Assembly (NCBI GenBank): GCA_008477525.1
Contig: SPDT01000004.1
Coordinates: 3,038,001-3,102,000 of the forward strand
Origin: Hypomyces perniciosus
Lineage: Eukaryota > Ascomycota > Sordariomycetes > Hypocreales > Hypocreaceae
Direction: 5' to 3'
Length of the DNA stretch: 64,000 nt
Positions within the stretch are counted from its first letter, which is position 1, and every line of letters starts with the position of its first letter. Below, piece by piece: positions 1 through 13,000 of this stretch. The notes under the pieces were generated by a model. The model did no database searches. It had not been told where the DNA came from and saw only the letters and a program-made list of their open reading frames with translations. The translations under genes were made by a program, and so were the position numbers.

Positions 1-1020
1 ACCGCGTCAGAATCGTTATCAACATATGAAATTGACTGGATAGGCTGGATAACGAGCAAGTTCGTGAAATCACAGGCGTCCTTGGCATCAGCGCTCACTT
101 TGGCGATGTTTTGTAGACCAAATTGTTCGAAGGGAATCATACCGTTGGCCTGGGTTTGAATAGCCTGAAGATACTCAGAGACAGACTGCGTACGATCGAT
201 AGCAACCCTAACAGGAACTGTAGCAATAGCAGGGCCAGTCATATCAGTGAGCCCAGGGACAGGGGCCTGTCGACCGGAGATGGTAGTACCGAAGGTAACA
301 TCGTCAGAATCACAGTACCTGGCTAACAGCATGGCCCACGTTGCTCGTAGTATTGTGGCCTTGGTGATAGAGGACTTAGCCATGCTTGGAAGCTTAATTT
401 CCTTCTCAAGGGTGCGGGTACGGTTGGACTTTTTGTCCGAAGTATCAGAAAATGTGGTTGGCGGGTAAAGAGTCCGCCTGGCACCATGGAATTGAGATCT
501 CCAGTAGTCGACAGCAGCGTAATTATCGAGGTTGAGGGTGTAGTGGACAAATCGTACATATGGCTCGACAGCCACAGGCTCTTGCTGCCGGTACAGAGAG
601 TGGAACAGGTTCGTAATGATGCGCATCGACCAACCATCGAAGATGGCGTGGTGCATGGCCAAGACGAAGTAGGTCTCACCGTCCTCCTCAATAAGTGCGT
701 ATCGCGCAAGGAGTGATCCATAGGCCATCTCGAAGTTCTGGGCAGAACGCATGTAAGAGCGCAGAGACACACCTTCAGTGGGCTGCCAAGCGATATCATC
801 CTTAAAGATCGCCTGGATTGACGTGTTGCCGACAATGAAGATTCTGGTGCGAAGGTTGCTGAGAGTCTGCACAGTCTGTTTCCAGGCAGCTTTGAACTGA
901 GCAATGTTGACATTTCGAGACAGACGATACAAGAACTTGCCAATGTAGGAACCGGGCTGCTTGACTGCGAGAACCATAAGACCCTCTTGGAGCTTGGTGC
1001 AAGGGTAAGCATCTTCAATC
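1..1020 (-). other. NRPS module 10, condensation domain, cut by window edge
   Basis: The C domain begins after the module 9 carrier, with the usual YPCT-type entry near 1000. It carries HHAIFDG near 630-655. Its adenylation and carrier domains lie outside the window. If the peptaibol reading is right, module 10 should load Aib. Confidence 0.85.
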
Positions 1021-4000
1021 TCTCGGTCAACTGGGAGATCATATTGATCCTTGATGCTCTTACTCAAGACAAGAGTGTGAAGAGTGTGATCTATCAGGCT
1101 AAATGACTGAATAGCAGCGTCCAATTCATTATCCTCGCTAATCTCAGCAGCCTTAGCAGCGACAGTCAGTAATCGTGGGTCGTCGAAGATATCACCGACA
1201 GTAAGATTAATATTATCATCTCGAGCAGCAGTGACTAATTGAATAGCGAGAATAGAGTCACCACCAATCTGCAGGAAGCTGTCATCGCGACCGATCGAGT
1301 CAACTGTGACGTTAAGAGCCTTCGCCCAGAGTTTTTGTATGCGAATTTCCATGGCAGTCTGAGGGGTTGCCTTCTCCTCGCTAGCGAGAGAGTAAACTGC
1401 AAGGTCTTCCTGACTCAGCGCAGCAGCTAGGCGTTTGAGTCTATTTCGATCCAATTTGGTCGAAACCACTAGAGGCATGTAACTGCAGGGGATGAAAGCG
1501 GTAGGGATCATGTATCGAGGCAGCAAGACACCAAGCTCACCAACCAGGCTGCTGATAGTAAGCTGTAAGTCCTTATCAAGTGGCAGGAAGATGTCATTTC
1601 CGACAGCCTCGTTTGACTGTGCAGTGTCATCGCTAAAGCAGATGTAAGCAATCAATGTAGCGCCTGCATCAGACTTGACCACGTTGACAGCAACCTGGTG
1701 AGCACCCTCAAGCTTCTCTTGGATTTGGTGCTCGATCTCGCCAAGCTCGATACGAAGACCTCGGATCTTGACTTGAGTGTCCTTACGACCGCAGTACTGC
1801 ATGTCACCGTCTTCATTATAGAAGCCCAAGTCACCAGTCTTGTAGAAGCGGTTCCAGAGAGGAGAGTCGCGATTCGGCGCCCACTCAGGGAGATTAGTAA
1901 CAACAGCAGCTGCAGTCTTAACAGGGTCCGAGAGATATTCACGAAGCAGACTCGGACCTTGAAGGACAATTTCTCCAATAGTTCCCATAGGAGCCAGACG
2001 AGTTGGGTCATTGGCGTCAACAATCCAGCAGTTTCCGCCAATAGGCTGGCCAATAACCATGGGGGACTCCTCAGATGTGGTCCATTGATGCAAGGCGGAA
2101 GAAACACAGGCTTCGGTAGGACCCCAGCCATTGACCAGGTGGACATGATCAACCCAAATGTCCAAGATGTCTTTAGTAGAGGCCTCACCGGCAACAACTA
2201 GCTGCTCAATAGAGGGAACATCAGAAGGCCTAAGGGTGCGGGCGAGGGTAGGTGTCAGTGTCATGCAAGTTACATGGTTTTTGCGGATGTAATCAGCTAG
2301 GGCGTTCATTTGATCGTCCCATGATGGCATACACACGCAGGCGCCAGTGAGCAAGGTAGCAAAAATCTCGAAGACAGAGGCATCGAACGAGAAGGATGCG
2401 AATTGAAGCTTCCTTAACTCTTTGGTGAAGCCTAGACCTTTTGCGAAAGAGGTCTGACAGGTGCTTAGAGAGATATGCTCAATCACGACACCCTTAGGAG
2501 TGCCCGTAGATCCTGAGGTGAACAACACATAAGCAGCTTCACGACAAGACATTTCGATACTGGGTTTGCTAGCACTCCAATCCTTATTCTGAGCCAACTT
2601 GGCATCAAGTTCGGGGGTCAGCTCAACAACATTTGGAAGGAGGCCAACACATTTAGTAGCGTTAGTAGACGAGGCCAAGGCCAGCTTAGCACCCGTCTGT
2701 CGAACTATTTGCTGGTGACGTGAAGTCGGGTGAGATGGATCAAGCGGCGACCATGCAGCACCAGCCTTATTGATTGCCAGAATGGCGATGACGTACCAAG
2801 CGGACTTCTCAAAACAGACATGAACGAAGTCACCAACCTGCACACCATAGTTGTGGATGAGGTGATGGGCGAGTCGGTTAGTGACAGCGACCAACTCGCT
2901 ATACGTGAATGATTGATCCCATCCGCAAATAGCTTCAGCATCCGCTCGGGATTCAGCCACTTCATCAATAACATTATGGATGCAGCGCTCAATAACATCC
3001 AGAGGCTGGCTGTTGTACTGAAGGGCTTGCTGCAGATCCCAGTTACCAGAGACAGACACATTGCTCAAAGGTATCTCAACGTTTCTGGTAAGCTGCTGAA
3101 CAGTGTTGGCGAAATGATGAGACAAAGCCTCTATTTGGTACTCGGAGAGAACTCCAGAGTCAAACATAAGAAGCAGCTTAATAGAATTGTCGTAGAGATG
3201 ACCCTGGATGATCAATGGGTAGCTGAAATAGTTCTGCATCATCTCCATGTCTCCAGTAACTTCTGATCCAGCAGCAACAAGAAGAGCATCATTGTTGCCG
3301 TACGTCAGCTGCTCGATAGGCTGAATAACAAGTAAGCTGTTAAAGTCACAGGCCTCCTTAGCATCATGGCTGATCTTGGAGATGTTCTGCAAACCGAACT
3401 GCTCATAGGAAATCATCTCGAGAGCCTGGTTCTGCACGTTCTGCAAAAAGGCAGATACGGGCTGTTGCTTATCAAGACGAACTCGAACAGGAACAGTAGC
3501 AACTGCAGGGCCGGCCATATCAGTCAAGCTTTGCACAGGTGCCTGGCGACCAGAGATAGTGGTACCGAAGGTCACATCGTCGCTATCAGAGTAACAGGCC
3601 AGGACAAGCGCCCAGGCAGAGCGAAGTATAGTAGCCTTGGTAATGGAGGAGCCCGGAGCCTGGGAAAGCTCAATAGACCTCTCCAAGGTGCGGATAACAC
3701 TTGACTTGGCATTAGATGCAGGAGGGAAAGCAGCCTTCTTCGCGTCATGTAGCTGGTCCTGCCAGTACCTGACAGTATTATCATTATCAATATCCATGGT
3801 GAACTTGATGAATCGGGAATACGGGGCTGGTCGAGCAATTTCAATGCCGCGGTACAGATTCTGCAGGGTATTGAAGATAACGGGGACAGTCCAGCCATCA
3901 AAGACAGCATGGTGGATCGTCCAGAGGAAGAAGACATCGCCATTCACTTGTTCGATAAGACCGAACTGAGAAAGAGGTGAGCCATAGGTCATCCTCGCAG

Positions 4001-7000
4001 ATCGCATAGCGGCAAGGGCAGAAGGTAGGTCGTTGGATGCGCTCCAGTTAACTAGCTCGTTAACAATAACTTGGACGCACGCGCCATCCACCATCACGAT
4101 TCGAGTACGAAGGTTGGAGCAGACAGCAACGGTCTGCTCCCAGGCAGCCTTAAATCGAGGAATCTCAATATGTCGAGGCATGCGGTAGATGTGCTTTGCG
4201 ATATATGAGCCAGGCTGCTTAACTGACAAAACCATGAGGCCTTCCTGAAGAGGTGTGCAAGGATAAGCATCCTCAATAACATGTCCAGAAATCAATCCAC
4301 ACTGGGTTCGCAATGCATCTGCCACTATTATTTCACGAGCACGCTTATCGAGTAGACTGAAAGGCGCGATTTCAAGAGCTTCCTCGTCACTGGCATCCAG
4401 GTTCTTTGCACGAGTAGCCACAGCCGACAATCGCGGATCAACAAAGATATCCTGGACTGTCAGCAAGATACCGGTATCACGAGCAATGCCAACCAACTGG
4501 ATCGCAGTGATCGAGTCGCCACCCAGGCCCAGGAAGCTATCATCGCGACCAATGGATTCAGTCGGGATAGACAAGACCTGGGCCCAGACGGTCTGAAGCT
4601 GCTGCTCCATTGGTGTCTCGGGCGCGCGCTTCTCCCCGCCATGGAGCGAAAACAAGGCAAGATCATACTTGCTAAGGATGGCCGTTCTTCGCTTCAATTC
4701 ATTCCTATCCAACTTTGTGGAGGTAATAGCTGGCATATAATTGCAGGGAACGAAGAAGGTAGGGATCATGTAGCGAGGCAGCGTAACACTCAACTGAGCA
4801 ACCACCTCGATGAGGCGAGTTCGCAATGTTTCGTCAATATCGTAGAACAGATCGTCCTCAAGAGCCCCGCCACGAGTCCCAGTCGTGCGAGTCTCATCGC
4901 TGAAGCAGAAATATGCAACCAAATTCGAACCTGTCTCGGTCTTGATAACATCCACAGCGATCTGACGCGTGGAGTGAAGAGACGTCTGAAGGTAGTGTTC
5001 GATTTCGCCCAATTCAACACGGAGACCGCGAATCTTGATCTGTGTGTCCTTTCGGCTTGCGAATTCAATGGTTCCATCAGCATTGTATGAGCAAAGATCG
5101 CCAGACTTGTAGAATCGGTTCCAAAATTGAGATTCGCGGTTCGGCGCCCAGACCGGTAAATCACGTACAGTGCTTGTCGATGTTCGTACTGTATCCGCCA
5201 AGTATTCTCTTAATAGGGTAGGCCCTTGGATAACAACTTCGCCCAGTACACCGACAGGAGCCAGCTTGTGAGGATCTTCGGGATTAACAATCCAGCAGAA
5301 GCCGCCGACAGGGAGACCAATCGTTAGAGGGGATTCTTCAAGAGACTGCCATTCGTGAAGCGTACTGAAAACGCAAGTCTCGGCTGGGCCCCATCCATTA
5401 ACAAGACGCACTTTGCCAAACCATGTGTCTAAGATGTCACGACCAACAGCCTCACCAGCAAGCAATACCAATTCGAGACTTGGCACGTCTTTGGGGTTAA
5501 TGGTACGAATAAATGAAGGCGTGAGGAAGGCCCAATTAATGTTCATCTCCCGGATGAATTCTGGCAAACCATTCATTCTGGTGTGCTCAGATGGGACGCA
5601 CAGGCATGCACCAGAGATAAGTGGACCTACGATTTCACCGATCGAAAGGTCAAAGACGAAAGCAGCGAATTGGAGGATTCTGACCTCAGGCGTAAGTCGA
5701 AGTCGCTGCGCAATAGCTCTTTGACTGGTGCAGACAGAACCGTGTTCCATAACAAGACCCTTAGGGGTACCGGTGCTACCAGAAGTGAACAAAACATAGG
5801 CGGCATGTCGAGGAGATACCTCGCGATCTGGGCTACGTTGAGAAGACTCGGTCTTGGCCAGTTTCTCGTCGACCACGGGGGACACCTCGATCACATGGTT
5901 CACAAGGGTGGCACACGTAGAAATGTTAGATGACGAGACGAGCGCGAGTCGAGCCTTGGTTTGGCTGACAACCTGCTGGTGGCGTTGAGTTGGGTGGGAA
6001 GGATCTAAAGGAACCCACGCGCCACCAGCCTTGTTGATGGCCAAAATAGCAACGAAGAACCAAGCTGACTTCTCGAAGCACACATGGATAAGCTCGTCAT
6101 ACTTGACATTATGCTCCTTAACTAGGTGGTTGGCCAACCTGTTAGCCGCCTCATTGAGCTGAGCATAGGTGAACATAGCGTCCCAACCATGCACAGCAGG
6201 GGCGTTGGGCCGCCTAATGGCTTGTTGCTCAACCAGTGTGTGGAAACAGGAGTCAATGATCTCAGGTACTTCAGTGTTCTGACGCAGGGCATGCTCCAGA
6301 TCCCACGAACCGGAAACGGTGATATTTCCAAGGGACATATCATCTTCTGCAACAAGCTGTTGTACAACATGTTCAAACTGATGAGACAAAGCCAAAATCC
6401 GCTGTTCGGGTAGAATGCCCTCATTGTAAATCATGACTAAATTAATAGCGTCGTTATAGACGTGACCCTGAATAACAAGCGGGTAGCTGAAGTAGTTCTG
6501 CATCAGTGTGGCCTCTTCCGTACTGGTCTCGCTGACGGGGATAAGGATAGAATCACCACTGCTGTTCGATTCAAGCAGTTGTTGCATGGGTTGAATGACC
6601 AACAAGCTGGTGAAATCACACGCGTCCTTGGCATCGGGGCCTAACCTCGCAATGTTTTGCAGACCGAACTGTTCATACGCAATCATCTCAGAAGCTTGGT
6701 TCTGAATGGTCTGAAGGAACTTGGAAACAGGAGTCTGCTTATCAAGGCGAACCCGGATAGGCACAGTAGCAACCACAGGACCAGCCATCTCGGTAAGACC
6801 GGGAACTGGGGCTTGACGGCCGGAAATAGTGGTACCGAAAGTAATGTCATCAGTTTCGCAGTACTGTGCGAGGACAATAGCCCAAGCAGCACGTATAATC
6901 GAAGCCTTGGTGATTGCTGACTTCTTGAACTGAGACAGATTGATGGGCTTCTCGAGAACGCGAGTGGTGGAAGCCATGGGAGAAGAAACGGCAGGGAAAA

Positions 7001-10000
7001 TAGCTCGCTTGGCATCTTGCAGTTGCTTGTTCCAGTACCCCTTGGCCTCATCGACGTCAAGCGTAGTCGTGTATTTGATGAAGCGGGCATATGGCTCAAG
7101 AATATTAGCCTGATCACCACTATACACACTGAACAAAGTGTTCAGGACAAGGCGAGTAGTCCAGCCATCGAAAACCGCGTGGTGGATAGTCCAGACGAAG
7201 TAATTCTCACCGTTAGCTTGCTCGATAAGTGCATAGCGGCTGAGACGTGAACCATAGACCATCTGTAGCCCTTGTGTGGTTTGCAAATAGGACTTCAGAG
7301 TCATGTTGGCAGTCTGCTCCCAGGTAACCTCGTCCTTCACAACGGCTTGAATGGAACCATGACTGGATAGGATGATACGTGTGCGTAGGTTGCCACACAT
7401 TTCGAGAGTAGTCTCCCAAGCAGCCTTGAAGCGAGCAATATCGACTTGCTTACCGAGACGGTGGATCTGCTTGGCGATGTATGAACCAGGTTGTTTCACG
7501 GCCAAGGCCATAAGACCTTCTTGGAACTTGGTGGTAGGATATACATCCTCGATGAAGCTGGCGTTTAACAGGCCGCACTTAGCCTTGACCTCGTTGAGGA
7601 TGGCATCGACATTATGGGCTGGACACATAGAGAAATGCTCAGCCTCAAAGACAGGTGCTACTTCATCTTCACCCGCTAACTTTGCCATAGCAGAAAGTCG
7701 TGAATCGTGAAAGATATTTGAAACAGTAAGGCTAATGCCGGACTGCTGCGCAAGCGTGACCAGGTGAATGGCGGTGATGGAGTCACCACCAATCTGAAGG
7801 AAGCTGTCATTCTTACCGATCCCATTAGGGCCGATCTTGAGGACCTGTGCCCACAAGGCCGCCAACTTGAGCTCCATCGGACTGGTTGGCGCAACATAGT
7901 CGCACTTGGCCAAAGAATAGGAAGCGAACTTTTGCAGAGACAAACTAGCAGCAGTAGAAATCAGCTTCTTCCTATCGACCTTCATGGAGGTAATGAAGGG
8001 CATCTTTTCAAGCGGCAGTATAGTGGTTGGAACCATGTAGCCTGGAAGGACTGCCTTGAGGTGGTCCATGACCGACGTCAATATGGACCTCAAGTCGTCG
8101 TCAAGCGAGATGATGTTGTCTGAGGAGCCGGTGGCAACTTCATTCTTGAGCGAAATGAAGGCGACTAAAGAGTCACCCGTTTCACGTCGGGACACATCAA
8201 CAGCGACATGCTCGAAATTTGAGAGAGATCGCTTAATGTGGTACTCGATTTCACCAAGCTCAAGGCGCTGGCCACGAAGCTTGACCTGGGTATCCTTGCG
8301 GCCCACATACTCAAGCTCGCCGTTGGCAGTGTAGCGAACAAGATCACCAGTCAGGTAGAACCTGTGAGGACCAGCAATCATAGACTGGGGAAGGCAGTCG
8401 ACTTGTGCGATGAAAGAATTCTTAGTGCGTTCGGTATCGTTGATATAACCTCGAGCTAGAGCGTTACCCTGGATGATCAACTCACCAATGCAGCCGATCG
8501 GTGTGAGCTTGTTGTAGTTATCCGGCTCAACAATCCAGCATGCACTGTTGAAACCACGGCCAATAGTGCGGGGAGAGTCAGTGCTCTTGAAGTCATGAGT
8601 CGAGGCGTAGTTACAGGCCTCAGCAGGGCCATAGCCGTTAACGAGTCTGACGCGATCGCACCATGTTTCGAGAAGATCCTTTGATGAAGGCTCGCCGCCA
8701 AGAACCAGAAGTCTCAGAGCTGGAACTTGCTCTGGGGTGAAAGTCCTGACAAACGACGGTGTCAACATGGCAGTATTGACCCTTGACCTTCGCATAAAAG
8801 TAGGAGCCTCCTGGAGCCTCTTAGACTCAGAGGGAACACAGACTGTACCGCCGAATACAAGGGTAGTGATGATCTCACCCAAGCTTCCATCAAATATGTA
8901 GTTCGAGAACTGGAATACACGGGAAGTTGGGTTAAGTTCATATACCCTACCATGGCCAAGAGTGCTAGTGGCGAAAGCGGAGTGATCCATTGAGACACCC
9001 TTGGGTTTACCCGTGGAGCCAGAAGTGAAGAGAACATATGCTGCATTACTTGACTTGGGTTTACTCTTGAGCCTCTTGAAAGAATCGTACGTCAAGGACA
9101 GCTGTTCAAGCAAGGGAATCGTTAGCTCCACGACTGTGTCAGTTAAACCCTCACAAGACTCGGCTGATGAAGGTGAAACGACCATAACTTGCGCGTTAAC
9201 CTCCTTGACCAGAGCTTCGCGACGGTTGCGAGGGTGTGAGGGGTCAAGAGGGAGAAAAACACCGCCCGCCTTCAGGATGGCAAGCATAACCAGGATAGTC
9301 CAAGGAGACTTCTCAAAGCAGAAGGGCACAACAGTTTCGGGCCGCACACCAACAGCGGAAAGGTGGTGAGCAAGAAGCTTAGACAGGCGATCAAGGGTGG
9401 CATACGTCATTGTGCCCCTAGAAGAGAAGATAGCTTCATGATGTGGATCTCTGGCAGCTTGCTGGGAGATGAGGTCATGAACACAAGAGTTCACTAGCTC
9501 AGGCTCCCTGATGTTGAAGCTCATGGCTTGCTCCAGGTCCCATGAGCCAGTGACGGAGACAGAACCCATTTTGGTACCATCCTGTGCAAGTAGTTGCTTA
9601 ACAACATGACTAAATTGGGTGGACAAGGCATGGAGATGGTTCTTAGCAAGAGTGTCTGCGTTGTAGATGAGTACGATGTTGACGAAGTCATCATATAGAT
9701 GACACTGGATAACCAATGGGTAGGAGAAGTAGTTCTGCATGATTTCTTCAGTGGCACTCTTCTCATCGCTAGGAGACAAGAGAATGGCCTTTTCTGGGTT
9801 TCTAGTAGCATCAATGTTCGATGCTGGCTGAATAGTCATCAAGCTTGATAAATCACAAGCCTCCTTGGCCTCTGAACTAAGCTTGGCGATATTCTGCAAA
9901 CCGAACTGCTCGTATGGGATCATGTCAGTGGATTGAGTCTGAACACCCTCAAGGAACTCAGTAATAGTTTGCTCAGGATCCACGCGCACACGGACAGGGA

Positions 10001-13000
10001 CGGTAGCGACGACCAGACCGGGCATTGACTCAAGGCCTGTGACTGGAGCATTGCGACCGGAGACGTTGACACCGAATGTGACATCATCACTATCAGAATA
10101 TCGGGATAGAACAAGAGCCCAGGCAGCACGAAGGATGGAGGCCTTGGTAATGGAGGTTTCAGTAGAACGAGGGAATTGAATGGCCTTCTCCAGAATGCGG
10201 GTAGTCGAACCGGGCTGGTTTGGTACGGTAGGCGGGAAAGATGCTCGCTTGGCTTCACGAAGTTGCTCCCGCCAGAAGTCTTTGGCAGCGTTATCGTCGA
10301 TATTCAAGGTATACTTGACGAAGCTAGCATACGGCTGGAGAGCTGGAGTCTCGACGCCACGGTAAACCGACGTTAGGGTCTCTACAATCATAGACAGAGT
10401 CCAACCATCAAAAACGGCGTGGTGTATGCTCAAAACAAAATAGTTCTCGCCAGAGGGCCCTTGGACGATGGCATAGCGGCTCAGACGAGATCCGTAACCT
10501 ATGTTGAAGTTCCGGGTAGCGATGTAAGACTGCACAGTCGTGTCGGAAGTCGACTCCCACGCGATTTCTTCGTTCTTGATCAAGACCTGGACAGTCAAAT
10601 CGTTAACAATGACGAGGCGGGTGCGTAGGTTACTGCAAAGCTCAACAGTACGCTCCCAAGCTGCCTTGAACGCATCAAAGTTAACATGTTTAGGTAAACG
10701 ATAAACATTATTAGCGACATAGGAGCCCGGCTGCTTGGCAGAGATGGCCATAAGACCTTCTTGGAGCTGAGTTGCGGGATACGCATCCTCAAGGACCACG
10801 TCACCTGGTAAACTATGGTGAGTGTGTAGAGTCTTGACAATAGATGTATCGCTCAGAGATTTGACGAGAAGACTGAATGGTGCGGTTTCCTCGACCTCAA
10901 TCGGCTCCATATTTGCAGAAGAAGCCAGCCCAGCAAGCTTCCAAAGACGAGAGTCATCAAAGATGTCCTTAACTGTAATTGAGACACCGACCTGGCGGGC
11001 CGCGGTGACCAACTGTATAGCTGCAATGGAATCACCGCCAATTTGCAAGAAGCTGTCATCCCGACCGATAGCTTGTTCAGGCAGGTTCAAGACCTTGGAC
11101 CAGAGTTTCTGTAGCTGTATTTCCATCTTAGTCTCAGGTGCATGCTTGGTTGCATCTAGCAACGAATAGGCCTCCAGCTGCATTTGGCTTAAACCTGCAG
11201 TTATCTTGCGAAGCTTTACCCGATCTAATTTGCCAGATGAAATGAGAGGTAAGTAGTCACAAGGGATAAACAGATTTGGAACCATGTAGCGGGGAAGCGT
11301 TGTCTTCAACTTGTTAAGCATGACGTCTAGTTCCGTTTGAAGGTTTTCATTCATCGAGAGGAACACGTCCATACCCTCAGGGTCAGTATCGGTCCCAGGG
11401 GTTTTAGTGTTATCAGAGAAGCAGAGGTAGGCGACTAGATTAACTCCAGCCTCAGTCTTGAATACATCCACAGCCACCTGACGGATGGTATCAAGGGAAT
11501 GGCGAATGTGATGCTCAACTTCGCCAAGCTCAACCCGAAGACCGCGGATCTTGACCTGCGTATCCTTGCGGCCGGAATAGTTAATGGTTCCATCGTGGTT
11601 ATAGAAACCTAAGTCGCCGGTTCTGTAGAAACGGTTCCAGTTCTTCAAGTGCTTGCGAGGGGCCCATTCAGGTAGGTTAGAAACAGTGACCGCAGCAGTC
11701 TTTTGTGGATCAGCCAAGTATTCGCGAAGCAGAGTTGGACCTTGAATGACGATTTCACCAAGACAGCCGACAGGAGCTAGGCGCTGTGAATTCTCGATAT
11801 CATCAATAATCCAGCCGAAGCTGCCCACGGGTCGACCGATTGTCAGAGGCGACTCGTCAGCAGACTTCCACTCGTGGAGAGCGCTGAGCACACAGGTTTC
11901 GGCAGGGCCCCAACCGTTAATAAGGCGGACCTTACCGAACCACATATCAAAGACATCCTGACTAACAGGCTCGCCGGCCAGAACAAGCAGCTCAAGGCTA
12001 GGAACGTCTGTGGGTTGTATAGTACGGGCAAACGAGGGAGTGAGGAAAGCCCACGTAACTCTAGCTTCCCGAACGAAGGAATCTAGTGCATTGAGTCGAA
12101 TGAAGTCGGAAGGAATGCAGATACAAGCACCATGCATTAGAGAAAGCATGATTTCACCAACCGATACATCGAATACGAAGGAAGAAAATTGCAACATTCT
12201 GACAGTGCTATCAAGACCAAGTCTCTTAGCAATGTCCGTCTGCGACGTACACAGCGAAGCGTGTTCCATAATAATACCCTTGGGCGTTCCAGTTGAACCA
12301 GATGTGAAAAGCACGTAAACTGGGTCACGGGAGGTAATCTTGACATCAGGCTTCATCTCACTGAAAGATTCCACCTCCATCAAGCACTCGTCAAGGAAGG
12401 AGGACACTTCAACAACGCGTTCGACTAATTTTGAGCACAAGGCAGAGTTGGCAGCAGAAGACAGAGCCAGCTTGGCATCGGTCTGGCTAGCAACCTGCTG
12501 TAGTCGTTGAAGTGGGTGGGTAGCATCCATGGGGACCCAAGCCGCACCGGCCTTGTTGATAGCCAAAATAGAGACAACATACCAAACAGATTTCTCGAAG
12601 CATACATGGATAATATCTCCAACCTTGACACCTAGGTTGTGAACGAGATGGTTGGCAAGCCTATTCGTAGCCCGGTCAAGCTCTGCATAAGTAAGGTGAC
12701 CGTCCCAAGCATAGATTGCAGGGGCTTCAGGGGTCTTCTGCATCTGCCTCTCAATAACGAGGTGGGCGCAGTCATCAACAACTTCAGGACCAGCTCCATT
12801 AGATGACTGGGCGATTTCAAGGTCTAAGCAGCTGGCCACAGAAACTTCACCCAGCTTGCACTCCTGAGAGCCAAGAAGCTGACTGACAACGCCATTGAAT
12901 TGGTTGGATAGAGCCTTCACCTGCGGTTCTGAGACGATTGCAGAGTCATAGATAAGAACCAGGTTGGCACGGTCGCTGTAGACGTGGCCTTGGATAACGA

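Noticed and set aside
323..1042. 239-codon open frame on the minus strand
   Set aside because: It overlaps the synthetase in a different frame of the same strand; its Leu/Ser/Arg-rich composition is a shadow of the C domain carrying HHAIFDG.
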